This document shows, one piece after another, positions 27,264 through 35,233 of a DNA stretch of 64,000 bases; position 1 is the first letter of the stretch; each line of letters begins with the position of its first letter. The stretch is from a bacterium (GTDB taxonomy: Bacteria; CLD3; SB21): contig WBUR01000010.1 in assembly GCA_008933615.1 (NCBI GenBank), positions 1-64,000 of the forward strand, written 5' to 3'. Made by a program: the position numbers and the translations under genes. A model generated the notes under the pieces. The model saw nothing but the letters and a program-made list of their open reading frames with translations, ran no database searches and was not told the origin of the DNA.

Positions 27264-27593
27264 ATGAAAAAAAAAGTTTCTGTACAAAATTCCTATTCCA
27301 TCATCTGGGAAACCGTAAAACGAATTCCAAAAGGCAAAGTATCAACTTACGGCCAGATTGCGCGTATCGCGGGATTGGGCGAGAATGCGCGTCTAGTCGG
27401 ATACGCCATGCACAATATTCCACGCGGCTCATCCATTCCGTGGCACCGCGTGATCAATTCCAAAGGTATGATTTCGTTACCGCAAAAAGACGGAATGTAT
27501 CAGCTGCAGAAGAAGTTATTAAAAAAAGAAAATATTGTTTTTAAAGGTGAAAAGATCGATCTGACTAAGTTTGAGTGGACCCCGAAAGACTGA
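27264..27593 (+). CDS. Alkyltransferase-like protein (ATL), non-catalytic MGMT homologue
   Basis: About 109 residues from ATG 27264 (a TTG at 27240 is an alternative). It matches the DNA-binding domain of O6-alkylguanine-DNA alkyltransferase: IIWETVKRIPKGKVSTYGQIA (recognition helix), VGYAMHN (Arg-finger region altered) and IPWHRVINSKG. The active-site PCHRV is PWHRV here, with W60 replacing the acceptor Cys, which defines ATL proteins. ATLs bind O6-alkylguanine without repairing it and channel the lesion to nucleotide-excision repair. A base-excision AlkA lies 1.4 kb downstream, giving a small alkylation-damage neighbourhood. Confidence 0.92.
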   Translation: MKKKVSVQNSYSIIWETVKRIPKGKVSTYGQIARIAGLGENARLVGYAMHNIPRGSSIPWHRVINSKGMISLPQKDGMYQLQKKLLKKENIVFKGEKIDLTKFEWTPKD

Positions 27594-27612
27594 CCGCTCA
27601 AAAGGAGGCCGT

Positions 27613-28644
27613 ATGAGAAGTTATCTTATATTTATACTGACGACGTTTGCGTTAGTGTCCTGCGCAGATAAGATATATAAAGTTGCATACCCAACGCTCG
27701 CCGACGGGAAATACGACTCGGAGTTTCCTTATAAAGATTGTTCGAAACAGTTATCCGAAATTGTTGAGACCGTAAAAATGATCAATGCGACGGCTTTCTA
27801 CAAAACGTATACTTTTTCTGAAAAATCACAGATAGGTATCAGGGATATTAACGAATCGGTTCTGAAAGAGAAATCCATACAAATCACTTATCCGCACAGT
27901 TTCGTCGTAGGAACAGCTACGGTGATTTACTATCAGGATGTGCGCGTAGCGCTTCTGACCTGTGCGCACATCATTGATTTTCCGGATACGATGATCTCAT
28001 ATTACAGCAAGGATGACAACGGCCACGGATTTATTCAAAGCATTTCTTTTAAAGACCGTCAGATCAATTTTATCAAGGATCTGCCTGAGGGCGGGGAGCT
28101 TGAGATACTGGCAATTGATAACGCGCAAGATATCGCCATTCTTGGCCGGAAATTTGATCATAGGCCGGAGTCAGCCATTCCGGTTTTTACGTATCCGATT
28201 GGGAAATCCAAGGATTTAAATTGGGGAACGTTTATATATATCGTCGGCTATCCGATGGGATTCAAAATGATCACCAAAGGGACTGTGAGCAGCCCCAACC
28301 GAGATAAACGGGGTTCTTTTCTAACCGACGCCTCGTTTAACAGAGGTTTCAGCGGCGGTATTATATTAGCTATTCGCGACGGAGTTCCTAACTTTGAGCT
28401 CGTCGGAATGGCGAAATCGGTTCCGGCAAACTCCACCTACGTTTTAACTCCAAACAAGGAGTTCGAAGTCAGCGAATATAGTCCGTCAATCCCATACCAG
28501 GGTGAGATGTACGTCGAACTCAAAACCGATCTCAAATACGGCATAACAAACTCCATTTCCACAGAGTCCATCAGTGACTTGATTAAAAAAAACCGGCAAA
28601 CGTTTATAGATAGAGGTTATGACATTGAAAAATTATTTCCGTAG
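27613..28644 (+). CDS. Trypsin-like serine protease, predicted lipoprotein
   Basis: About 343 residues from ATG 27613, chosen for its strong AAAGGAGG site and because the signal peptide then ends in a good lipobox (ALVSC, Cys17). The chymotrypsin-fold triad is visible: H119 in LLTCAHIID, D173 in AQDIAIL and S247 in FNRGFSGGIIL, with the VGYPMGF strand typical of HtrA-like cores. No PDZ domain is evident. It should be a periplasmic, membrane-tethered protease. It starts 20 bases after the ATL gene and precedes alkA by 18 bases, so all three are probably cotranscribed without obvious functional connection. Confidence 0.82.
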   Translation: MRSYLIFILTTFALVSCADKIYKVAYPTLADGKYDSEFPYKDCSKQLSEIVETVKMINATAFYKTYTFSEKSQIGIRDINESVLKEKSIQITYPHSFVVGTATVIYYQDVRVALLTCAHIIDFPDTMISYYSKDDNGHGFIQSISFKDRQINFIKDLPEGGELEILAIDNAQDIAILGRKFDHRPESAIPVFTYPIGKSKDLNWGTFIYIVGYPMGFKMITKGTVSSPNRDKRGSFLTDASFNRGFSGGIILAIRDGVPNFELVGMAKSVPANSTYVLTPNKEFEVSEYSPSIPYQGEMYVELKTDLKYGITNSISTESISDLIKKNRQTFIDRGYDIEKLFP

Positions 28645-28662
28645 ATCTTCCGGCCAAGGCGC

Positions 28663-29592
28663 ATGAAACATTTTACGATAGTAATTGATGTCGTGCCGCC
28701 ATATGATTTTTTTGCCTCTACCCATTCTCATCGATACAAAAAATATCACTTTGATCAGTATGAACGCTCGAACGGGAAATACAAAAAAGCGTATGAATTT
28801 GAAAACAAACTTCTTTTGGCCGAAATGGTCAATGAAGGAACTGTAAAGAAGCCGCGATTATCCGTTTCGCTTATAGGTAATAGCATCAGTGAAAGAGCGG
28901 TGGATTCGGTTAGAACGCAGATAGAACGGCAATTTTTAGCAAACACTGATCTGAAGCCGTTTTACAAGCATTGTTCTCATGACAAAACATTAGCAGGATT
29001 GTTAGCGCAGTATTTCGGATTGAAGCCAAACTACCCCGGCGATCTTTTTGAATGCGTAACACGGTGTATCATCAGCCAGCAGATCAACGTAACATTTGCC
29101 GATAAAGTGGAAATGAACTACGTGCAAAAGTTTGGAAAAAAGTTGGCCCATCATGGCGAATCTTTTTATGTTTATCCGGATGTCAAAACGGTGTCTGAAA
29201 TCAATAAGAAAGATTTGCTGAACATTCAGTTTTCAGAACGCAAAGCCGAGTATTTGATCGATCTGGCTCGTGACGTTGTAAACGGGATAGTTGATTTTCA
29301 TAAAATGGAATCCCTGCCTGCTGAGGCATTTAGAAAAGAAATTACAAAAATTCGCGGAATTGGGATGTGGACTGCCGAATGTTGTTTGATGCATCTCGGG
29401 CATCGTGACATATTGCCGCGGGGCGACATCGGACTTCATCAGGCCATTCGCAGGTTTTATAATTTGGATAAAGATACCGGTTTGGAGAAAGTTCTAAAAT
29501 ATGCAGACAAATGGAAGGGCTGGGAATCTTTTGCAACGTATTATCTCTGGCATGCACTTACTAATGACCGATTGAAGAAGTCGGGCGTATGA
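28663..29592 (+). CDS. DNA-3-methyladenine glycosylase II (AlkA family)
   Basis: A protein of 309 residues. The N-terminal AlkA-like beta domain (about 1-110) is followed by the HhH-GPD glycosylase core: CVTRCIISQQINVTFA, the helix-hairpin-helix KIRGIGMWTAECCLM and catalytic D255 in LPRGDIGLHQAIRRFY. It removes alkylated bases (3-methyladenine, 7-methylguanine and others) from DNA to begin base-excision repair. No iron-sulfur cluster Cys set is present, as expected for AlkA. An AAGG site precedes the ATG. Confidence 0.9.
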   Translation: MKHFTIVIDVVPPYDFFASTHSHRYKKYHFDQYERSNGKYKKAYEFENKLLLAEMVNEGTVKKPRLSVSLIGNSISERAVDSVRTQIERQFLANTDLKPFYKHCSHDKTLAGLLAQYFGLKPNYPGDLFECVTRCIISQQINVTFADKVEMNYVQKFGKKLAHHGESFYVYPDVKTVSEINKKDLLNIQFSERKAEYLIDLARDVVNGIVDFHKMESLPAEAFRKEITKIRGIGMWTAECCLMHLGHRDILPRGDIGLHQAIRRFYNLDKDTGLEKVLKYADKWKGWESFATYYLWHALTNDRLKKSGV

Positions 29593-29593
29593 A

Positions 29594-30742
29594 ATGGAAT
29601 TGAACGGATTTGATATATTTTTGATTTTATTTGTTAGCTTTTATGCGTTAATCCTTGCCGCGTACAGCATTGGATTTCTATTTTATCAGCCCGTCGGTTT
29701 TGCGCGTCACAAAAATTTCGTATCAGTTCTCGTCGCCGCGCGTGATGAAGAAGAACACATTGGGACATGTATTCAACACCTTCTACGACAAACCTATCCG
29801 AGAGATCAGTTTGAAATTATTATCATCGACGACCGTTCTACAGACAAGACCGCGTCTGTTGTTAAGTCCTATCAAAAAGAGAATAGCGCTATTCGATTGA
29901 TTACTGTTACTGAACCATCTCCGCACATGGCTCCTAAGAAACATGCTCTAAATGAAGGGATCAAAGCTGCAAAAGGAGACATCATAGTATGTACTGATGC
30001 AGATTGCCGGCCGGAGGAGAATTGGTTGAATGCGATGGTGTCCGAATTCGGTGAAAGAGTTGGCATGGTCGTCGGGTATTCGCCCATCGAACCCATACGA
30101 AAGTATTCCGTATTTGAGAATTTTATTGCGTTGGATTCACTTGCATTGGCATCGGTAGCCGCAGCAAGTTCAGCTTTTGGAAAAACGATGACTGCGACCG
30201 GCCGCAGTCTGGCTTATCGTAAAAAAGTATTCCAGGAAGTAGGCGGATTTTCTAAGATTGCACATTTTGTGTCCGGGGACGATGATCTGTTGCTCGGGTT
30301 GGTTAGAAAAACACTTTGGGAAATAAGATATTGTTTGGGCGATAAAACAATGGCCGTCACAGATCCGCCATCGTCGTTTGGTAAATTTGTAAATCAAAAA
30401 ATACGACAGGCGTCAAAAGGACGCCATTACGGCTTTGCCATGATTATCGGCTTAAGTTTATTTTATGTTTTTAATGTTTCGATGATCACATATGTTTCTG
30501 TAAAAATACTGATCTCTGAGACTTTTATTCATTTCTCATTCTATGCTATGGTGTGGGCAATCAAATTGATCGCTGATTTTTTACTTATGACAGTTGGCGC
30601 ATTCCGTTTTAAAAAATGGACGTATCTGCTGTTTTATCCCATTATCGCCTTGCTTCACCCTTTGTATATTTCAGTTTTTGGAGCGTGGGGGTTGTTTGGA
30701 AAATTTCAATGGAAAGATACGGTTTCAAAACCGCTTAATTAA
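29594..30742 (+). CDS. Membrane-anchored family 2 glycosyltransferase
   Basis: A protein of 382 residues. One N-terminal membrane helix (about 8-28) is followed by a GT2 catalytic domain: VSVLVAARDEEEHIGTC, the nucleotide-binding DDRSTDKT, DADCRP (DxD metal site) and a GxD-type acceptor motif VSGDDDLL. Three C-terminal hydrophobic segments (about 280-375) follow. It should transfer a sugar from an NDP- or polyprenyl-phosphate donor at the cytoplasmic membrane; substrates are unknown. The stop of alkA is one base away. The next gene is a close paralogue, so the pair arose by tandem duplication. Confidence 0.87.
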   Translation: MELNGFDIFLILFVSFYALILAAYSIGFLFYQPVGFARHKNFVSVLVAARDEEEHIGTCIQHLLRQTYPRDQFEIIIIDDRSTDKTASVVKSYQKENSAIRLITVTEPSPHMAPKKHALNEGIKAAKGDIIVCTDADCRPEENWLNAMVSEFGERVGMVVGYSPIEPIRKYSVFENFIALDSLALASVAAASSAFGKTMTATGRSLAYRKKVFQEVGGFSKIAHFVSGDDDLLLGLVRKTLWEIRYCLGDKTMAVTDPPSSFGKFVNQKIRQASKGRHYGFAMIIGLSLFYVFNVSMITYVSVKILISETFIHFSFYAMVWAIKLIADFLLMTVGAFRFKKWTYLLFYPIIALLHPLYISVFGAWGLFGKFQWKDTVSKPLN

Positions 30743-30754
30743 GGCCGGAATATC

Positions 30755-31864
30755 ATGATTATTATAGCTGTGTTGACCGGGGTCGTTCTTATCGTATATC
30801 TTGTCATGAGTATGCTATACCTCATTGGCCTTTTCGTGCCTGCACGAAGTAATAATTCAGCCCAGCCGTTTGTTTCTGTGCTTATTGCGGCCCGCAACGA
30901 ACAAGACAACATTATTCGATGTTTGGAATCCGTCGTAAATCAAACGTATCCGAAAGATTTGTTCGAAGTCATTGTGATTGATGACCGTTCCACAGACAAA
31001 ACGTCGCAGTTGGTTTCGGAATTTGTAAGGCATAACATGCAGGTCAAATTGATTCACGTTTCGGATAAATCCGAAAAAATTTCCGGCAAAAAAAATGCTT
31101 TGTCTATGGGAATAAAAGAATCCAAGGGTGAGATACTGCTATTCACCGACGCAGATTGCCGTGTTAGGAACTCTTGGATAGCAGGAATAGCCTCCTTTTT
31201 TCTGGAAGATGTTGGAGTCGTGATAGGTTTTTCAGAAGTAGAATCGAAGACTTTTTTTGAACGTTGGCAGGAGTTTGATTTTTTGACTCTGATGTCGGCT
31301 ACGTGCGGAATAACCAATATGGGGTTTCCATTGGCTGCGAGCGGACAGAATCTTGCTTACCGCAGAAAAGCCTTTGATGCCGTCGGCGGATTTGAAGAAA
31401 TCATCGAACGTATTTCCGGCGATGATACGTTGATGATCCAGCTTATAAGAAAATATACTTCATACCGGATAGTGTTTTCCGGGCATGCGGGAACATTTAA
31501 TACAACACTGCCGATGAATACATTATTTGAATTCATTCAGCAGCGCGCTCGTTGGGCGTCAAACGGAACTATTATGCTTCGTCTGAATCCGTTATTTTTT
31601 TTCTACCTGATTAGTATATATTGTTTGCACTTTTTGCTGGTTGCGGGATTGGCCTTAAGCGTCGTATACGCTCCGATCATGGTCATGACCGCATTTGTTT
31701 GGATAACCAAAGGCATAGTAGATTTCGCGGTGACGTTCTATGGGGCCCACATTTTCAAAAAGAAATATTCTTTTGCAGTTTTTGTTGCATGGTTTTTTTT
31801 GCAGACCCCTTTGGTACTTTGGGTAGGGCTAAAGGGCGCTTTAGGTTATTTCAAATGGAAATAA
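30755..31864 (+). CDS. Membrane-anchored family 2 glycosyltransferase (paralogue of the upstream gene)
   Basis: A protein of 369 residues with the same plan as its neighbour: N-terminal helix, VSVLIAARNEQDNIIRC, DDRSTDKTSQL, FTDADCRVRNSW, ISGDDTLMIQL and a QQRARWASNG motif (the Q/RxxRW site of processive-type GT2 enzymes), then C-terminal membrane helices. The upstream paralogue has QKIRQASKGR at this site, without the Trp, so the two may act on different steps of one surface glycan. The start is 12 bases after the first gene's stop. Confidence 0.87.
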   Translation: MIIIAVLTGVVLIVYLVMSMLYLIGLFVPARSNNSAQPFVSVLIAARNEQDNIIRCLESVVNQTYPKDLFEVIVIDDRSTDKTSQLVSEFVRHNMQVKLIHVSDKSEKISGKKNALSMGIKESKGEILLFTDADCRVRNSWIAGIASFFLEDVGVVIGFSEVESKTFFERWQEFDFLTLMSATCGITNMGFPLAASGQNLAYRRKAFDAVGGFEEIIERISGDDTLMIQLIRKYTSYRIVFSGHAGTFNTTLPMNTLFEFIQQRARWASNGTIMLRLNPLFFFYLISIYCLHFLLVAGLALSVVYAPIMVMTAFVWITKGIVDFAVTFYGAHIFKKKYSFAVFVAWFFLQTPLVLWVGLKGALGYFKWK

Positions 31865-31873
31865 GCAGATCTA

Positions 31874-32764
31874 TCATTGCCACGTTGAATAAATACTGCC
31901 TCCCAGGTTTTCATCATCCGATCCGAAGATCACGCCTCCGCCCGGGCCCGGAACAAATTCTATGGCCTCAATTTTGTGATCATAGAACTGCATAATGCGG
32001 TACATAACGGGATTTTTACTAAAAAAGATTTTTTTGTTCCAAGCTCTGAAAACTCCTGCAACATAGAAGGCCGATTCAAATGGCCCGTTATTGCCTAAAT
32101 CCGATGAGGCCACGATGTATAGAATTCCCAAAGGGCCGACCTTTAAATCGGCAACATGGCGTACACCTTCGACTGGCCACGGAACCATCAGCATTTCGGA
32201 GCCTATTGATGAAAACGTATAATTTGAAGGATCGAATATACTCCAAAATAATTTTGCCGGTACCGATCCTTGCCCGCGGTGCGCCCATACGGCAAGCACT
32301 TCCCCATTCATCCTTAGGAAAGAGAGCCCTTCATAATTACTTCCCTGATCTATTTCCGGTAAACTAAAAGTATGGACGACTTGAACTGTTTTTGACAACG
32401 GATCAAAGATGATATGAAACAGTTTCCCGCCGCTTGCCATCACTACGAAAGCATTCTCCGTACCGGGAATTGCACTAATGGCTTCGGCATCAATGGGAGG
32501 ATTATTGTCAGGCCAAACAATGCTTTCATAAATTGGGAGTTTCCCCGGTTCGTCCGTGATTATTGCCAGGCGGGGTTCACCCGGTTTCTTGGCATCATGA
32601 ACGGCGATATACTGAGTTTGTTTTCCAGCATGGCTTATCAAAGCTAATCCGCCAATTCCACACAGCATCGTACCTTTGACCAATTTCCATTCCTGTCCCA
32701 CTGCCGGATGTTGAGTCCCCGCTATCAATAGAGATGCAAAAAGAATTTGTCGCCATGAACCCAA
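31874..32764 (-). CDS. Secreted protein, possible beta-propeller (phytase-esterase-like)
   Basis: A protein of 296 residues with a signal peptide (about 1-23, ending HPAVGQ). Short beta-rich segments, including DAEAISAIPGTENAFVVMASGG and NYEGLSFLRMNGEVLAVWAHRG, resemble the propeller blades of 'esterase-like activity of phytase' proteins. No catalytic set can be pointed to. The start is TTG 32764, supported by an AAGGAA site about ten bases upstream; an ATG beside it leads into a frame that stops quickly. It faces the glycosyltransferase genes tail to tail. Confidence 0.6.
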   Translation of the reverse strand: MGSWRQILFASLLIAGTQHPAVGQEWKLVKGTMLCGIGGLALISHAGKQTQYIAVHDAKKPGEPRLAIITDEPGKLPIYESIVWPDNNPPIDAEAISAIPGTENAFVVMASGGKLFHIIFDPLSKTVQVVHTFSLPEIDQGSNYEGLSFLRMNGEVLAVWAHRGQGSVPAKLFWSIFDPSNYTFSSIGSEMLMVPWPVEGVRHVADLKVGPLGILYIVASSDLGNNGPFESAFYVAGVFRAWNKKIFFSKNPVMYRIMQFYDHKIEAIEFVPGPGGGVIFGSDDENLGGSIYSTWQ

Positions 32765-32802
32765 TGTTTCATTTTCCTTTCTGTGTGTGCTTATCAGGAG
32801 GC

Positions 32803-33948
32803 TTAATTGGATGTATTGAGGATATATTGCTGGATGGCTTGCAATCCGCTTCCGGGTTCGAATTCGAATTTCAAGTCGTTTAGCGTGTTTTCTATTCCTG
32901 CGATAACAGTTACCATATCAAAAATATCATAATAGCCTAAATGTGAAATTCGAAAGATTTTTCCTTTAAGATGATCCTGTCCGCTTGCCAGTGTTATACC
33001 GTACTTGCTGCGCATCGTTTTAAAAACCATATCGGCGTCCAGGCCGGATGGAACTTTTACAGCCGTGACGGAATTGGCGGGTTTTTCAGCAAACACTTCC
33101 AATCCCAATGCCTTTACGGCTAAACGGCATGACTCGGCCATTTGCGAATGCCGTTTCCACACATTTTCAATACCCTCTTCCCGGATCAATCGCAGCGATT
33201 CACGTAATCCAATGATTAATGTTATGGCCGGCGTAAATGGCGTCGTAAACGAACTTAATTCTTTCTCTGCGCGTTTAAAATCAAAATAGAACTTTGGCAG
33301 ATCGGATGTCTCTCTCGCTTTCATCGCGCGTTCGCTTACCGCGCAAAAGCCAAGACCGGGCGGCAGCATCAGGCCTTTTTGCGAGCCTGTCGCGACCGTA
33401 TCAAGGCCCCAATCATCGAATTTCAATTCCATGGCGCCGACCGATGTAACGCCGTCCACCATGACCAGGGCATCGGAGTTTTCATGCACAACTTTTGAAA
33501 TTTCTTTTACATCCGTGAATGCGCCGGTTGACGTCTCGCTGTGCGTCATGACCACGGCTTTGATCTTCGGGTTGGTTTTCAATCTTATTTTGACATCATC
33601 CGCTGTTACAGATTTTCCCCATTCAACCTTCATAAGGTCTACGTGGACGCCGTATGCCTGAGGGATTTTCGTCCAGCGTTCGCCGAACTTTCCTCCTTCG
33701 ATATTGATGACGGTATCGCCTTTGGATAAGCAGCTAACAAAGGCGGCTTCCATCGCGCCGGTTCCGGATGATGCGAAGGTTAAAACGGGACGGGATGTTT
33801 GATATAAATACTGCAGTCCTAAATTAACTTCCCGAAAAATCTCTTCAAAGTCTTTATTACGATGGTGAAGGATCGGCTGAGCCATTGCCTGCATGACAGA
33901 CTCAGGGACGGGCGTGGGGCCCGGGGTAAACAGTCGTTTCTTCATCAA
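32803..33948 (-). CDS. Class V aminotransferase (alanine/serine-glyoxylate or -pyruvate type)
   Basis: A protein of 381 residues, fold-type I PLP enzyme. FTPGPTPVPESV and PILHHRNKDF form the N-terminal signature. SGTGAMEAA contacts the cofactor phosphate, VDGVTSVGAMELKFDDWGLD supplies the ring-binding Asp, and ATGSQKGLMLPPGL holds the Schiff-base Lys. The family includes serine-pyruvate and alanine-glyoxylate aminotransferases and archaeal-type phosphoserine/aspartate enzymes; the exact amino donor cannot be decided. It lies upstream of the secreted-protein gene on the same strand with a 38-base gap. Confidence 0.88.
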   Translation of the reverse strand: MMKKRLFTPGPTPVPESVMQAMAQPILHHRNKDFEEIFREVNLGLQYLYQTSRPVLTFASSGTGAMEAAFVSCLSKGDTVINIEGGKFGERWTKIPQAYGVHVDLMKVEWGKSVTADDVKIRLKTNPKIKAVVMTHSETSTGAFTDVKEISKVVHENSDALVMVDGVTSVGAMELKFDDWGLDTVATGSQKGLMLPPGLGFCAVSERAMKARETSDLPKFYFDFKRAEKELSSFTTPFTPAITLIIGLRESLRLIREEGIENVWKRHSQMAESCRLAVKALGLEVFAEKPANSVTAVKVPSGLDADMVFKTMRSKYGITLASGQDHLKGKIFRISHLGYYDIFDMVTVIAGIENTLNDLKFEFEPGSGLQAIQQYILNTSN

Positions 33949-34066
33949 AAACTATGGATAGGATGTTTAAATTTTGAATGAAGCAATATATTTTTAATTC
34001 GATATAAATGAAAGTTTTTTTTTCAAAGATTTGATTTTATTTCGTAGGTGGGCGGGAGCATAAATC

Positions 34067-34196
34067 CTGCTTATCTGGTTTTCTCACAATTGATAGAAAC
34101 ACTGTCAGCCTAAGCCCGTCGAAGGTTGATTTTATTGATAGTTTGTCATGCTTCGACAAGCTCTGCATGACTTTGTGAGCCAACCCGATAAGCAGG
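34067..34196. repeat. MITE-like palindromic repeat, copy 1
   Basis: About 130 bases bounded by imperfect terminal inverted repeats of 23 bases (left 34067-34089, right 34174-34196; 20 of 23 match, core TGCTTATCGGGTT). Inside is a second palindrome, GTCATGC...GCATGAC, around TTCGACAAGCTC. The same termini flank copy 2 at 37315-37466. It occupies most of the gap between the aminotransferase and the WYL regulator. Confidence 0.75.
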
Positions 34197-34232
34197 TTGA
34201 AAATTGTATTTTGACATCGCAGGGATTCTGTC

Positions 34233-35075
34233 CTATCGTGAATATTTTTCAGTGATTGCTTTCGCCTTGTTCAAAACGTTCTCTACCAATTCTTTTGGTT
34301 CTAGAATTCGAACCGCGCTGCCCCAACCCATTATCCATGCGACAAACTCATTGGACAGTTTGACCTGCATGGTAACTTCAAATCCATCGTCGGTCTGTTT
34401 CACTTCTTGATTTTCCACCCAAAATTTTTCAGACATATATTGTTCCATTTCGTCCTGAAAGAGAAGGCGTACTTTAGTGATTGCGCCTCCGGTAAACGAG
34501 CCCCAGGAATATTTAAATAGTTCGCCGAGTGAAGGTACGTTTTTTATAGCTGAACGTTGGCCTGTAAACCGAAATGCATTGATGCGTTCGAGCGTAAACA
34601 TTTTCGGAGTCTCGTGATGCATAGCGATGAGGTAATGGGTTTTACCTGCATTGTAAAACGTCACCGGCGTGACGGAGCGCCATTGGAGTCTGCCGTTTTT
34701 TGCAGCGCGGTATTCGATCTCCATGATAGTTTTTTCGCGGATCGCTTTAATGGTCTGTACAAAAAACGTCAATGTTTTTTTTTGAAATTTTTCAAAAACC
34801 AATGGGAGATTTTTTATCGTTTCATTATTGCCGAAGGCGAAATAGGCGGTAACCAACTGATTAACCTGTTCCTGCGTCAATTCAATTCGGTAGGAGTGTT
34901 TACGTGAATGGATCACGATTCCCATTTCACGAAGCGCCTTCATATCGCGACGTATGGACGTATCGCTGGTAAAAAAATGTTCCGCGAGCTCTATTTCGGA
35001 ATATTTATCGGGATGTTCGAATACGAATGCAACAATCTCGATCTGACGCTGGAGTTCGTCTATACTTTTGATCAT
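34233..35075 (-). CDS. WYL-domain transcriptional regulator
   Basis: A protein of 280 residues. A DeoR-type winged helix-turn-helix is at about 10-60 (EIELAEHFFTSDTSIRRDMKALREMGIVIHS). A WYL domain spans about 115-190 (IMEIEYRAAKNGRLQWRSVTPVTFYNAGKTHYLIAMHHET), followed by the WCX-type tail (EVTMQVKLSNEFVAWIMGWGSAVRILEP). WYL proteins bind single-stranded nucleic acid or nucleotides and often control DNA-damage or defence genes. No defence cassette is adjacent, so its targets are unknown. Repeats flank it on both sides. Confidence 0.88.
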   Translation of the reverse strand: MIKSIDELQRQIEIVAFVFEHPDKYSEIELAEHFFTSDTSIRRDMKALREMGIVIHSRKHSYRIELTQEQVNQLVTAYFAFGNNETIKNLPLVFEKFQKKTLTFFVQTIKAIREKTIMEIEYRAAKNGRLQWRSVTPVTFYNAGKTHYLIAMHHETPKMFTLERINAFRFTGQRSAIKNVPSLGELFKYSWGSFTGGAITKVRLLFQDEMEQYMSEKFWVENQEVKQTDDGFEVTMQVKLSNEFVAWIMGWGSAVRILEPKELVENVLNKAKAITEKYSR

Positions 35076-35086
35076 AAGCTATAAAA

Positions 35087-35230
35087 TTTTAGCCACAGAG
35101 AACACAGAGTCATGTTTTTAAACTATCTGCTTCAAATAACAATTTTTTCAGTGGTCACATGGCGAAAAACATAAGTCCCTTAGTTCACTTAAATATCTCT
35201 GCATTTTCTCTGTGGCCTCTGTGGCAAAAT
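35087..35230. repeat. CCACAGAG-type palindromic intergenic repeat (A)
   Basis: Left arm TTTTAGCCACAGAGAACACAG starts at 35087 and the right arm CTCTGTGGCCTCTGTGGCAAAA ends at 35229; they are inverted copies with a few mismatches around an AT-rich centre. It fills the space between the WYL regulator and the M13 peptidase gene. Related sequence occurs at 39247-39358 and 40562-40647. Confidence 0.65.
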
Positions 35231-35233
35231 GAT

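Noticed and set aside
27264-27593. Functional O6-methylguanine-DNA methyltransferase
   Set aside because: The acceptor Cys is replaced by Trp (PWHRV), so it is alkyltransferase-like.
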